This document shows positions 35,310-50,195 of a stretch of DNA of 64,000 nucleotides, piece by piece (position 1 is the first letter of the stretch; every line of letters starts with the position of its first letter). A program made the translations under genes and the position numbers. The notes beneath the pieces were generated by a model. That model did no database searches and had not been told where the DNA came from. It was given only the letters and a program-made list of their open reading frames with translations. The stretch spans positions 44,104,700 through 44,168,699 of the forward strand of contig JAJKFL010000014.1 in assembly GCA_021186555.1 (NCBI GenBank), written 5' to 3'. Source of the stretch: Reticulitermes speratus. Its lineage: Eukaryota; Arthropoda; Insecta; Blattodea; Rhinotermitidae.

Positions 35310-38300
35310 TTCAGTGCGTACCGCGCAGTAAACACACTCCGTCTCAGTTATACAAACCAGTCAGTTAATGCTGTACAGTGAAATAATCGCTGTTTGTTCT
35401 GAGATCCACACAAAACACATAAATACAGTCCGTACCGCGCAGTAAACACACTCCGTCTCAGTTATACAAACCAGTCAGTTAATGCTGTACAGTGAAATAA
35501 TCGCTGTTTGTTCTGAGATCCACACAAAACACATAAATACAGTCCGTACCGCGCAGCAAACACACTCCGTCTCAGTTATACAAACCAGTCAGTTAATGCT
35601 GTACAGTGAAATAATCGCTGTTTGTTCTGAGATCCACACAAAACACATAAATACAGTCCGTACCGCGCAGTAAACACACTCCGTCTCAGTTATACAAACC
35701 AGTCAGTTAATGCTGTACAGTGAAATAATCGCTGTTTGTTCTGAGATCCACACAAAACACATAAATACAGTCCGTACCGCGCAGTAAACACACTCCGTCT
35801 CAGTTATACAAACCGGTCAGTTAATGTTGTACAGTGAAATAATCGCTTTTTGTTTTGAGATCCACACAAAACACATAAATACAGTCCGTACCGCGTAGTA
35901 AAACACACTCCGTCTCAGTTATACAAACCGGTCAGTTAATGTTGTACAGTGAAATAATCGCTTTTTGTTTTGAGATCCACACAAAACACATAAATACAGT
36001 CCGTACCGCGCAGTAAACACACTCCGTCTCAGTTATACAAACCGGTCAGTTAATGTTGTACAGTGAAATAATCGCTTTTTGTTTTGAGATCCACACAAAA
36101 CACATAAATACAGTCCGTACCGCGTAGTAAACACACTCCGTCTCAGTTATACAAACCGGTCAGTTAATGTTGTACAGTGAAATAATCGCTTTTTGTTTTG
36201 AGATCCACACAAAACACATAAATACAGTCCGTACCGCGCAGTAAACACACTCCGTCTCAGTTATACAAACCGGTCAGTTAATGTTGTACAGTGAAATAAT
36301 CGCTTTTTGTTTTGAGATCCACACAAAACACATAAATACAGTCCGTACCGCGTAGTAAACACACTCCGTCTCAGTTATACAAACCGGTCAGTTAATGTTG
36401 TACAGTGAAATAATCGCTTTTTGTTTTGAGATCCACACAAAACACATAAATACAGTCCGTACCGCGCAGTAAACACACTCCGTCTCAGTTATACAAACCG
36501 GTCAGTTAATGTTGTACAGTGAAATAATCGCTTTTTGTTTTGAGATCCACACAAAACACATAAATACAGTCCGTACCGCGTAGTAAACACACTCCGTCTC
36601 AGTTATACAAACCGGTCAGTTAATGTTGTACAGTGAAATAATCGCTTTTTGTTTTGAGATCCACACAAAACACATAAATACAGTCCGTACCGCGCAGTAA
36701 ACACACTCCGTCTCAGTTATACAAACCGGTCAGTTAATGTTGTACAGTGAAATAATCGCTTTTTGTTTTGAGATCCACACAAAACACATAAATACAGTCC
36801 GTACCGCGCAGTAAACACACTCCGTCTCAGTTATACAAACCGGTCAGTTAATGTTGTACAGTGAAATAATCGCTTTTTGTTTTGAGATCCACACAAAACA
36901 CATAAATACAGTCCGTACCGCGCAGTAAACACACTCCGTCTCAGTTATACAAACCGGTCAGTTAATGTTGTACAGTGAAATAATCGCTTTTTGTTTTGAG
37001 ATCCACACAAAACACATAAATACAGTCCGTACCGCGCAGTAAACACACTCCGTCTCAGTTATACAAACCGGTCAGTTAATGTTGTACAGTGAAATAATCG
37101 CTTTTTGTTTTGAGATCCACACAAAACACATAAATACAGTCCGTACCGCGCAGTAAACACACTCCGTCTCAGTTATACAAACCGGTCAGTTAATGTTGTA
37201 CAGTGAAATAATCGCTTTTTGTTTTGAGATCCACACAAAACACATAAATACAGTCCGTACCGCGCAGTAAACACACTCCGTCTCAGTTATACAAACCGGT
37301 CAGTTAATGTTGTACAGTGAAATAATCGCTTTTTGTTTTGAGATCCACACAAAACACATAAATACAGTCCGTACCGCGCAGTAAACACACTCCGTCTCAG
37401 TTATACAAACCGGTCAGTTAATGTTGTACAGTGAAATAATCGCTTTTTGTTTTGAGATCCACACAAAACACATAAATACAGTCCGTACCGCGCAGTAAAC
37501 ACACTCCGTCTCAGTTATACAAACCGGTCAGTTAATGTTGTACAGTGAAATAATCGCTTTTTGTTTTGAGATCCACACAAAACACATAAATACAGTCCGT
37601 ACCGCGCAGTAAACACACTCCGTCTCAGTTATACAAACCGGTCAGTTAATGTTGTACAGTGAAATAATCGCTTTTTGTTTTGAGATCCACACAAAACACA
37701 TAAATACAGTCCGTACCGCGCAGTAAACACACTCCGTCTCAGTTATACAAACCGGTCAGTTAATGTGTACAGTGAAATAATCGCTTTTGTTTGAGATCCA
37801 CACAAAACACATAAATACAGTCCGTACCGCTAGTAAAACCCCTCCGTCTCAGTTATACAAACAGTCAGTTAATGTGTACAGTGAAATAATCGCTTTTGTT
37901 TGAGATCCACACAAACACATAAATACAGTCCGTACCGCGCAGTAAACACACTCCGTCTCAGTTATACAAACCGTCAGTTAATTGTACAGTGAAATAATCG
38001 CTTTTTGTTTTGAGATCCACACAAAACACATAAATACAGTCCGTACCGCGCAGTAAACACACTCCGTCTCAGTTATACAAACCGTCAGTTAATGTTACAG
38101 TGAAATAATCGCTTTTGTTCTGAGATCCACACAAAACACATAAATACAGTCCGTACCGCGCAGTAAACACACTCCGTCTCAGTTATACAAACCAGTCAGT
38201 TAATGTGTACAGTGAAATAATCGCTGTTTGTTCTGAGATCCACACAAAACACATAAATACAGTCCGTACCGCGCAGTAAACACACTCCGTCTCAGTTATA

Positions 38301-41300
38301 CAAACCGTCAGTTAATGTGTACAGTGAAATAATCGCTTTTTGTTTGAGATCCACACAAAACACATAAATACAGTCCGTACCGCGCAGTAAACACACTCCG
38401 TCTCAGTTATACAAACCGGTCAGTTAATGTGTACAGTGAAATAATCGCTTTTGTTTGAATCCACACAAACACATAATACAGTCCGTACCGCGCAGTAAAC
38501 ACACTCCGTCTCAGTTATACAAACCAGTCAGTTAATGTGTACAGTGAAATATCGCTTTTGTTTGAGATCCACACAAAACACATAAATACAGTCCGACCGC
38601 GCAGTAAACACACTCCGTCTCAGTTATACAAACCAGTCAGTTAATTGTACAGTGAAATAATCGCTGTTTGTTTGAGATCCACACAAAACACATAAATACA
38701 GTCCGTACCGCGCAGTAAACACACTCCGTCTCAGTTATACAACGGTCAGTTAATTGTACAGTGAAATAATCGCTTTTGTTCTGAGATCCACACAAAACAC
38801 AAAATACAGTCCGTACCGCGCAGTAAACACACTCCGTCTCAGTTATACAAACCGTCAGTTAATGTTGTACAGTGAAATAATCGCTTTTTGTTTTTGAGAT
38901 CCACACAAAACACATAAATACATCCGTACCGCGCAGTAAACACACTCCGTCTCAGTTATACAAACCGGGCAGTTAATGTGTACAGTGAAAATAATCGCTT
39001 TTGTTTGAGATCCACACAAAACACATAAATACAGTCCGTACCGCGCAGTAAACACACTCCGTCTCAGTTATACAAACCGGTCAGTTAATGTTGTACAGTG
39101 AAATAATCGCTTTTTGTTTTGAGATCCACACAAAACACATAAATACAGTCCGTACCGCGAGTAAACACACTCCGTCTCAGTTATACAAACCGGTCAGTTA
39201 ATGTTGTACAGTGAAATAATCGCTTTTTGTTTTGAGATCCACACAAAACACATAAATACAGTCCGTACCGCGCAGTAAACACACTCCGTCTCAGTTTATA
39301 CAAACCGGTCAGTTAATGTTGTACAGTGAAATAATCGCTTTTTGTTTTGAGATCCACACAAAACACATAAATACAGTCCGTACCGCGCAGTAAACACACT
39401 CCGTCTCAGTTATACAAACCGTCAGTTAATGTTGTACAGTGAAATAATCGCTTTTGTTTTGAGATCCACACAAAACACATAAATACAGTCCGTACCGCGC
39501 AGTAAACACACTCCGTCTCAGTTATACAAACCGTCAGTTAATGTTGTACAGTGAAATAATCGCTTTTTGTTTTGAGATCCACACAAAACACATAAATACA
39601 GTCCGTACCGCGCAGTAAACACACTCCGTCTCAGTTTATACAAACCGTCAGTTAATGTTGTACAGTGAAATAATCGCTTTTTGTTTTGAGATCCACACAA
39701 AACACATAAATACAGTCCGTACCGCGCAGTAAACACACTCCGTCTCAGTTATACAAACCAGGTCAGTTAATGTTGTACAGTGAAATAATCGCTTTTGTTT
39801 TGAGATCCACACAAAACACATAAATACAGTCCGTACCGCGCAGTAAACACACTCCGTCTCAGTTATACAAACCGGTCAGTTAATGTTGTACAGTGAAATA
39901 ATCGCTTTTTGTTTTGAGATCCACACAAAACACATAAATACAGTCCGTACCGCGCAGTAAACACACATCCGTCTCAGTTATACAAACCGGTCAGTTAATG
40001 TTGTACAGTGAAATAATCGCTTTTTGTTTTGAGATCCACACAAAACACATAAATACAGTCCGTACCGCGCTAGTAAACACACTCCGTCTCAGTTTTACAA
40101 ACCGGTCAGTTAATGTTGTACAGTGAAATAATCGCTTTTTGTTTTGAGATCCACACAAAACACATAAATACAGTCCGTACCGCGCAGTAAACACACTCCG
40201 TCTCAGTTATACAAACCGGTCAGTTAATGTTGTACAGTGAAATAATCGCTTTTTGTTTTGAGATCCACACAAAACACATAAATACAGTCCGTACCGCGCA
40301 GTAAACACACTCCGTCTCAGTTATACAAACCGGTCAGTTAATGTTTGTACAGTGAAATAATCGCTTTTTGTTTTGAGATCCACACAAAACACATAAATAC
40401 AGTCCGTACCGCGCAGTAAACACACTCCGTCTCAGTTATACAAACCGGTCAGTTAATGTTGTACAGTGAAATAATCGCTTTTGTTTTGAGATCCACACAA
40501 AACACATAAATACAGTCCGTACCGCGCAGTAAACACACTCCGTCTCAGTTATACAAACCGAGTCAGTTAATGTTGTACAGTGAAATAATCGCTTTTTGTT
40601 TGAGATCCACACAAAACACATTAATACAGTCCGTACCGCGCAGTAAACACACTCCGTCTCAGTTATACAAACCAGTCAGTTAATGCTGTACAGTGAAATA
40701 ATCGCTTGTTTGTTTGAGATCCACACAAAAACACATAAATACAGTCCGTACCGCGCAGTAAACACACTCCGTCTCAGTTATACAAACCAGTCAGTTAATG
40801 CTGTACAGTGAAATAATCGCTGTTTGTTCTGAGATCCACACAAAACACATAAATACAGTCCGTACCGCGCAGTAAACACACTCCGTCTCAGTTATACAAA
40901 CCAGTCAGTTAATGTTGTACAGTGAAATAATCGCTTTTTGTTCTGAGATCCACACAAACACATAAATACAGTCCGTACCGCGCAGTAAACACACTCCGTC
41001 TCAGTTATACAAACCAGTCAGTTAATGCTGTACAGTGAAATAATCGCTGTTTGTTTGAGATCCACACAAAACACATAAATACAGTCCGTACCGCGCAGTA
41101 AACACACTCCGTCTCAGTTATACAAACCAGTCAGTTAATGTGTACAGTGAAATAATCGCTGTTTGTTCTGAGATCCACACAAAAACACATAAATACAGTC
41201 CGTACCGCGCAGTAAACACACTCCGTCTCAGTTATACAAACCAGTCAGTTAATGTGTACAGTGAAATAATCGCTGTTTGTTCTGAGATCCACACAAAACA

Positions 41301-44300
41301 CATAAATACAGTCCGTACCGCGCAGTAAACACACTCCGTCTCAGTTATACAAACCAGTCAGTTAATGTGTACAGTGAAATAATCGCTGTTTTGTTCTGAG
41401 ATCCACACAAAACACATAAATACAGTCCGTACCGCGCTAGTAAACACACTCCGTCTCAGTTATACAAACCAGTCAGTTAATGTGTACAGTGAATAATCGC
41501 TGTTTGTTCTGAGATCCACACAAACACATAAATACAGTCCGTACCGCGCAGTAAACACACTCCGTCTCAGTTATACAAACCCGGTCAGTTAATGTGTACA
41601 GTGAAATAATCGCTTTTTGTTTTGAGATCCACACAAAACACATAAATACAGTCCGTACCGCGCAGTAAACACACTCCGTCTCAGTTATACAAACCGGTCA
41701 GTTAATGTTGTACAGTGAAATAATCGCTTTTTGTTTTGAGATCCACACAAAACACATAAATACAGTCCGTACCGCGTAGTAAACACACTCCGTCTCAGTT
41801 ATACAAACCAGTCAGTTAATGCTGTACAGTGAAATAATCGCTGTTTGTTCTGAGATCCACACAATACACATAAATACAGTCCGTACCGCGCAGCAAACAC
41901 ACTCCGTTCAGTTATACAAACCAGTCAGTTAATGCTGTACAGTGAAATAATCGCTTTTTGTTTTGAGATCCACACAAAACACATAAATACAATCCGTACC
42001 GCGCAGTAAACACACTCCGTCTCAGTTATACAAACCAGTCAGTTAATGCTGTACAGTGAAATAATCGCTGTTTGTTCTGAGATCCACACAAAACACATAA
42101 ATACAGTCCGTACCGCGCAGTAAACACACTCCGTCTCAGTTATACAAACCAGTCAGTTAATGCTGTACAGTGAAATAATCGCTGTTTGTTCTGAGATCCA
42201 CCAAAACACATAAATACAGTCCGTACCGCGCAGTAAACACACTCCGTCTCAGTCATACAAACCAGTCAGTTAATGTTGTACAGTGAAATAATCGCTGTTT
42301 GTTCTGAGATCCACACAAAACCATAAATACAGTCCGTACCGCGCAGTAAACACACTCCGTCTCAGTTATACAAACCAGTCAGTTAATGCTGTACAGTGAA
42401 ATAATCGCTGTTTGTTCTGAGATCCACACAAAACACATAAATACAGTCCGTACCGCGCAGTAAACACACTCCGTCTCAGTTATACAAACCAGTCAGTTAA
42501 TGCTGTACAGTGAAATAATCGCTGTTTGTTCTGAGATCCACACAAAACACAAATAAATACAGTCCGTACCGCGCAGTAAACACACTCCGTCTCAGTTATA
42601 CAAACCAGTCGTTAATTTTGTACATGAAATAATCGCTGTTTGTTCTGAGATCCACACAAAACACATAAATACAGTCCGTACCGCGCAGTAAAACACACTC
42701 CGTCTCAGTTATACAAACCAGTCAGCTAATGCTGTACAGTGAAATAATCGCTGTTTGTTCTGAGATCACACAAAACACATAAATACAGTCCGTACCGCGC
42801 AGTAAAACACACTACGTCTCAGTTTACAAACCAGTCAGTTAATGCTGATACAGTGAAATAATCGCTGTTTGTTTCTGAGATCCACACAAAAACACATAAA
42901 TACAGTTCGTACCGCGCAGTAAACACACTCCGTCTCAGTTATACAAACCAGTCAGTTAATGTTGTACAGTGAAATAATCGCTGTTTGTTCTGAGATCCAC
43001 ACAAAACACATAAATACAGTCCGTACACCGCGCAGTAAACACACCCGTCTCAGTTATACAAACCAGTCAGTTAATGTTTTACAGTGAAATAATCGCTGTT
43101 TGTTCTGAGATCCACACAAAACACATAAATACAGTCCGTACCTGCGCAGTAAACACACTCCTTCTCAGTTATACAAACCAGTCAGTTAATGCTGTACAGT
43201 GAAATAACGCTGTTTGTTCTGAGATCCACACAAAACACATAAATACAGTTCGTTACCGCGCAGTAAACACACTCCGTCTCAGTTATACAAACCTGTCAGT
43301 TAATGTTGTACAGTGAAATAATCGCTGTTTGTTCTGAGATCCACACAAAACACATAAATACAGTCCGTACCGCGCAGTAAACACACTCCGTCTCAGTTTA
43401 TACAAACAGTCAGTTAATGTTGTACAGTGAAATAAATCGACTGTTTGTTCTGAGATCCACACAAAACACATAAATACAGTCCGTACCGCGCAGTAAAACA
43501 CACTCCGTCAGTATACAACGTAGTAAGTTTACAGAATATCGCTTTGTTGGATCACACAAATAAAAGCCGACGGTAACACACCGCTCATAACAACGGTCAT
43601 ATGTGACAGGAAACGCTTTTTGAGCCAAAAACAAACATCCTACGGCGAACACCGTCTCAGTTACAACGTCGTTATGTTGTACAGTGAAATACCTTTGTTG
43701 AGATCACCAAACCTAAAGTCTAGCAGTAACACACCTTCAGTAAACGTCAGTATGTGTACAGGAATAATGTTTGTTTTGAGATCACCAAACCTAACATCCA
43801 CCGCGCAGAACACACTCGTCCGTTAACGAGTTATGTGTGTGATATCGCTTGTGAGACCACACAAAATAATACGCGCGCCTAACATCGTCTCTTACAACCG
43901 TCGTAATGTTCTGAAATGCTTTTGTTGAGATCACCAAACATAAATACATCGTACGCGATATCAGTTATACAAACCGGTCAGTTAATGTTGTACAGTGAAA
44001 TAATCGCTTTTTGTTTGAGATCCACACAAAACACATAAATACAGTCCGTACCGCGTAGTAAACACACTCCGTCTCAGTTATACAAACCGGTCAGTTAATG
44101 TTGTACAGTGAAATAATCGCTTTTTGTTTTGAGATCCACACAAAACACATAAATACAGTCCGTACCGCGCAGTAAACACACTCCGTCTCAGTTATACAAA
44201 CCGGTCAGTTAATGTTGTACAGTGAAATAATCGCTTTTTGTTTTGAGATCCACACAAAACACATAAATACAGTCCGTACCGCGTAGTAAACACACTCCGT

Positions 44301-47300
44301 CTCAGTTATACAAACCGGTCAGTTAATGTTGTACAGTGAAATAATCGCTTTTTGTTTTGAGATCCACACAAAACACATAAATACAGTCCGTACCGCGCTA
44401 GTAAACACACTCCGTCTCAGTTATACAAATCGGTCAGTTAATGTTGTACAGTGAAATAATCGCTTTTTGTTTTGAGATCCACACAAAACACATAAATACA
44501 GTCCGTACCGCGCAGTAAACACACTCCGTCTCAGTTATACAAACCGGTCAGTTAATGTTGTACAGTGAAATAATCGCTTTTTGTTTTGAGATCCACACAA
44601 AACACATAAATACAGTCCGTACCGCGCAGTAAACACACTCCGTCTCAGTTATACAAACCGGTCAGTTAATGTTGTACAGTGAAATAATCGCTTTTTGTTT
44701 TGAGATCCACACAAAACACATAAATACAGTCCGTACCGCGCAGTAAACACACTCCGTCTCAGTTATACAAACCGGTCAGTTAATGTTGTACAGTGAAATA
44801 ATCGCTTTTTGTTTTGAGATCCACACAAAACACATAAATACAGTCCGTACCGCGCAGTAAACACACTCCGTCTCAGTTATACAAACCGGTCAGTTAATGT
44901 TGTACAGTGAAATAATCGCTTTTGTTTTGAGATCCACACAAAACACATAAATACAGTCCGTACCGCGCAGTAAACACACTCCGTCTCAGTTATACAAACC
45001 GTCAGTTAATGTTGTACAGTGAAATAATCGCTTTTGTTTTGAGATCCACACAAAACACATAAATACAGTCCGTACCGCGCAGTAAACACACTCCGTCTCA
45101 GTTATACAAACCGTCAGTTAATGTTGTACAGTGAAATAATCGCTTTTTGTTTTGAGATCCACACAAAACACATAAATACAGTCCGTACCGCGCAGTAAAC
45201 ACACTCCGTCTCAGTTATACAAACCGGTCAGTTAATGTTGTACAGTGAAATAATCGCTTTTGTTTTGAGATCCACACAAAACACATAAATACAGTCCGTA
45301 CCGCGCAGTAAACACACTCCGTCTCAGTTATACAAACCGTCAGTTAATGTTGTACAGTGAAATAATCGCTTTTTGTTTTGAGATCCACACAAAACACATA
45401 AATACAGTCCGTACCGCGCAGTAAACACACTCCGTCTCAGTTATACAAACCGTCAGTTAATGTTGTACAGTGAAATAATCGCTTTTTGTTTTGAGATCCA
45501 CACAAAACACATAAATACAGTCCGTACCGCGCAGTAACACACTCCGTCTCAGTTATACAACCGGTCAGTTAATGTTGTACAGTGAAATAATCGCTTTTTG
45601 TTTGAGATCCAACAAAACACATAAATACAGTCCGTACCGCGAGTAAACACACTCCGTCTCAGTTATACAAACGGTCAGTTAATGTTGTACAGTGAAATAA
45701 TCGCTTTTGTTTTGAGATCCACACAAAACACATAAATACAGTCCGTACCGCGCAGTAAACACACTCCGTCTCAGTTATACAAACCGTCAGTTAATGTGTA
45801 CAGTGAAATAATCGCTTTTGTTTGAGATCCACACAAACACATAAAACAGTCCGTACCGCGCAGTAAACACACTCCGTCTCAGTTATACAAACCGGTCAGT
45901 TAATGTTGTACAGTGAAATAATCGCTTTTTGTTTGAGATCCACAAAAACAATAAATACAGTCCGTACCGCGAGTAAACACACTCCGTCTCAGTTATACAA
46001 ACCAGTCAGTTAATGTGTACAGTGAAATAATCGCTTTTGTTTGAGATCCACACAAAACACATAAATACAGTCCGTACCGCGCAGTAAACACACTCCGTCT
46101 CAGTTATACAAACCGTCAGTTAATGTTGTACAGTGAAATAATCGCTTTTTGTTTTGAGATCCACACAAAACACATAAATACAGTCCGTACCGCGCAGTAA
46201 ACACACTCCGTCTCAGTTATACAAACCGGTCAGTTAATGTGTACAGTGAAATAATCGCTTTTTGTTTGAGATCCACACAAAACACATAAATACAGTCCGT
46301 ACGCGCAGTAAACACACTCCGTCTCAGTTATACAAACCGTCAGTTAATGTTGTACAGTGAAATAATCGCTTTTTGTTTTGAGATCCACACAAAACACATA
46401 AATACAGTCCGTACGCGCAGTAAACACACTCCGTCTCAGTTATACAAACCGTCAGTTAATGTTGTACAGTGAAATAATCGCTTTTGTTTGAGATCCACAC
46501 AAAACACATAAATACAGTCCGTACCGCGCAGTAAACACACTCCGTTCAGTTATACAAACCAGTCAGTTAATGTGTACAGTGAAATAATCGCTTTTGTTTT
46601 GAGATCCACACAAACACATAAATACAGTCCGTACCGCGCAGTAAACACACTCCGTCTCAGTTATACAAACCAGTCAGTTAATGCTGTACAGTGAAATAAT
46701 CGCTGTTTGTTTTGAGATCCACACAAAACACATAAATACAGTCCGTTAACCGCGCAGTAAACACACTCCGTCTCAGTTATACAAACCGGTCAGTTAATGT
46801 TGTACAGTGAAAATAATCGCTTTTGTTTGAGATCCACACAAAACACATAAATACAGTCCGTAACCGCGCAGTAAACACACTCCGTCTCAGTTATACAAAC
46901 CGGTCAGTTAATGTTGTACAGTGAATAATAATCGCTTTTTGTTTTGAGATCCACACAAAACACATAAATACAGTCCGTACCGCGCAGTAAACACACTCCG
47001 TCTCAGTTATACAAACCGGTCAGTTAATGTTGTACAGTGAAATAATCGCTTTTTGTTTGAGATCCCACACAAAACACTAAATACAGTCCGTACCGCGTGT
47101 AGTAAACAACACTCGTCTCAGTTATACAAACCGTCAGTTAATGTTGTACAGTGAAATAATCGCTTTTTGTTTTGAGATCCACACAAAACACATAATACAG
47201 TCCGTACCGCGTAGTAACACAACACTCCGTCTCAGTTATACAAACCGTCAGTTAATGTTGTACAGTGAAATAATCGCTTTTTGTTTGAGATCCACACAAA

Positions 47301-49908
47301 ACACATAAATACATCCGTTACCGCAGTAAACACACTCCGTCTCAGTTATACAAACCAGTCAGTTAATGCTGTACAGTGAAATAATCGCTGTTTGTTTGAG
47401 ATCCACACAAAACACATAAATACAGTCCGTACCGGCAGTAAACACACTCACGTCTCAGTTATACAAACCGTCAGTTAATGTTGTACAGTGAAATAATCGC
47501 TTTTGTTTTGAGATCCACACAAAACACATAAATACAGTCCGTTACCGCGCGTAGTAAACACACTCCGTCTCAGTTATACAAACCAGTCAGTTAATGCTGT
47601 ACAGTGAAATAATCGCTGTTTGTTCTGAGATCCACACAATACACATAAATACAGTCCGTACCGCGCAGCAAACACACTCCGTCTCAGTTATACAAACCAG
47701 TCAGTTAATGCTGTACAGTGAAATATCGCTTTTGTTTTGAGATCCACACAAAACACATAAATACAATCCGTACCGCGCAGTAAACACACTCCGTCTCAGT
47801 TATACAAACCAGTCAGTTAATGCTGTACAGTGAAATAATCGCTGTTTGTTCTGAGATCCACACAAAACACATAAATACAGTCCGTACCGCGCAGTAAACA
47901 CACTCCGTCTCAGTTATACAAACCAGTCAGTTAATGCTGTACAGTGAAATAATCGCTGTTTGTTCTGAGATCCACACAATAACATAAATACAGTCCGTAC
48001 CGCGCAGTAAACACACTCCGTCTCAGTTATACAAACCGTCAGTTAATGCTGTACAGTGAAATAATCGCTTTTTGTTTGAGATCCACACAAACACATAAAT
48101 ACATCCGTACCGCGCAGTAAACACACTCCGTCTCAGTTATACAAACCAGTCAGTTAATGCTGTACAGTGAAATAATCGCTGTTTGTTCTGAGATCACACA
48201 AAAACACTAAATACAGTCCGTACCGCGCAGTAAACACACTCCGTCTCAGTATACAAACCAGTCAGTTAATGTTGTACAGTGAAATAATCGCTTTTGTTTG
48301 AGATCCACACAAACACATAAATACAGTCCGTACCGCGCAGTAAACACACTCCGTCTCAGTTATACAAACCGTCAGTTAATGCTGTACAGTGAAATAATCG
48401 CTGTTTGTTCTGAGATCCACACAAAACACATAAATACAGTCCGTACCGCGCAGTAAACACACTCCGTCTCAGTTATACAACGTCAGTTAATGTGTACAGT
48501 GAAATAATCGCTGTTTGTTTGAGATCACACAAAACACATAAATACAGTCCGTACCGCGCAGTAAACACACTCCGTCTAGTTATACAAACAGTCAGTTAAT
48601 TTGTACAGTGAAATAATCGCTGTTTGTTCTGAGATCCACACAAAACACATAAATACAGTCCGTACCGCGCAGTAAACACACTCCGTCTCAGTTATACAAA
48701 CCAGTCAGTAATGCTGTACAGTGAAATATCGCTGTTTGTTCTGAGATCCACACAAAACACATAAATACAGTCCGTACCGCGCAGTAAACACACTACGTCT
48801 CAGTTATACAAACCAGTCAGTTAATGTGTACAGTGAAATAATCGCTGTTTGTTCTGAGATCCACACAAAACACATAAATACAGTCGTACCGCGCAGTAAA
48901 CACACTCCGTCTCAGTTATACAACCAGTCAGTTAATGTTGTACAGTGAAATAATCGCTGTTTGTTCTGAGATCCACACAAAACACATAAATACAGTCCGT
49001 ACCGCGCAGTAAACACACTCCGTCTCAGTTATACAAACCAGTCAGTTAATGTTGTACAGTGAAATAATCGCTGTTTGTTCTGAGATCCACACAAAACACA
49101 TAAATACAGTCCGTACCGCGCAGTAAACACACTCCGTCTCAGTTATACAAACCAGTCAGTTAATGTTGTACAGTGAAATAATCGCTGTTTGTTCTGAGAT
49201 CCACACAAAACACATAAATACAGTCCGTACCGCGCAGTAAACACACTCCGTCTCAGTTATACAAACCAGTCAGTTAATGCTGTATAGTGAATATAATCGC
49301 TGTTTGTTCTGAGATCCACACAAAACACATAAATACAGTCCGTACCGCGCAGTAAAAACACTCCGTCTCAGTAATACAAACCAGTCAGTTAATGTTGTAC
49401 AGTGAAATAATCGCTGTTTGTTCTGAGATCCACACAAAAACACATAAATACAGTCCGTACCGCGCAGTAAACACACTCCGTCTCAGTTATACAAACCAGT
49501 CAGTTAATGCTGTACAGTGAAATAATCGCTGTTTGTTCTGAGATCCACACAAAACACATAAATACAGTCCGTACCGCGCAGTAAAAACACTCCGTCTCAG
49601 TGATACAAACCAGTCAGTTAATGTTGTACAGTGAAATAATCGCTGTTTGTTCTGAGATCCACACAAAACACATAAATACAGTCCGTACCGCGCAGTAAAA
49701 ACACTCCGTCTCAGTGATACAAACCAGTCAGTTAATGCTGTACAGTGAAATAATCGCTGTTTGTTCTGAGATCCACACAAAACACATAAATACAGTCCGT
49801 ACCGCGCAGTAAAAACACTCCGTCTCAGTGATACAAACCAGTCAGTTAATGTTGTACAGTGAAATAATCGCTGTTTGTTCTGAGATCCACACAAAACACA
49901 TAAATACA
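35310..49908 (+). repeat. Main 114-bp satellite array, ~14.6 kb
   Basis: About 128 monomers of the 114-bp family, all in one orientation. There are two subtypes: type A (ACCAGTCAG...GCTG, GCTGTTTGTTCTGAG) at the ends and in the middle, and type B (ACCGGTCAG...GTTG, GCTTTTTGTTTTGAG) in blocks at about 35813-40640 and 43965-46650. Rare diagnostic changes (ACAATACACATAAA, GCGCAGCAAACAC, ATACAATCCGTACC) occur together twice, about 5,775 bp apart, showing an internal segmental duplication. The array ends at ATAAATACACTGTGTGGG. Single-base deletions are dense from about 37,760 to 48,900. Confidence 0.97.
43500..43965 (+). repeat. Scrambled zone inside the main 114-bp array
   Basis: About four monomer lengths in which only fragments of the unit are readable (AACACACCGCTC, TTTTGTTGAGATCACC, GTCAGTATGTGTACAGG). 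Neighbouring monomers are clean on the right. It could be an old decayed core or a low-coverage assembly patch; I favour the latter because many changes are base drops. Confidence 0.6.
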
Positions 49909-49933
49909 CTGTGTGGGCAGAACGTAGAATTCT
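49909..49933 (+). repeat. Conserved 114-bp array flank, truncated
   Basis: TGTGTGGGCAGAACGTAG, then AATTC. This is the same junction as 16609, cut after about 25 bases. Confidence 0.8.
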
Positions 49934-49965
49934 TCAATCTGTAATCTGCTTGTACCGAAAGTAAG

Positions 49966-50195
49966 CAACTGACTAACTAACTCCATGGAGTAGAGTCCTT
50001 CTTGAGAAGCTAACAGGTCCTAGGCTGGTCAATAATTCCCCAATTTTATTGAACCCGAAGGTTCATTACCGCACTCACAACAGCCCGCCTACTGTCCCTA
50101 CCCTGAGCCACATCAATCCAGTCCATGCCTTACCATCCCACTTCTTGAAGTACCGTTTTAATATTATCCTCCCTCCCACGCCTGTCTTCCAACTG
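49966..50195 (-). mobile_element. 5'-truncated RTE-like LINE, copy 2
   Basis: This is the 3' end of the same LINE as at 11449. On the plus strand CTAACTAACTCCATGGAG, CTTCTTGAGAAGCTAACAGG and GAACCCGAAGGTTCATTACC are followed by the end of the coding part. Less ORF is retained than in copy 1, and the left (3') tail is TTAG-type. Confidence 0.82.

Noticed and set aside
35310-49908. CRISPR array (regular repeats with spacers)
   Set aside because: The whole 114-bp unit is repeated, including what would be the spacer. The context is eukaryotic and no cas genes are present.
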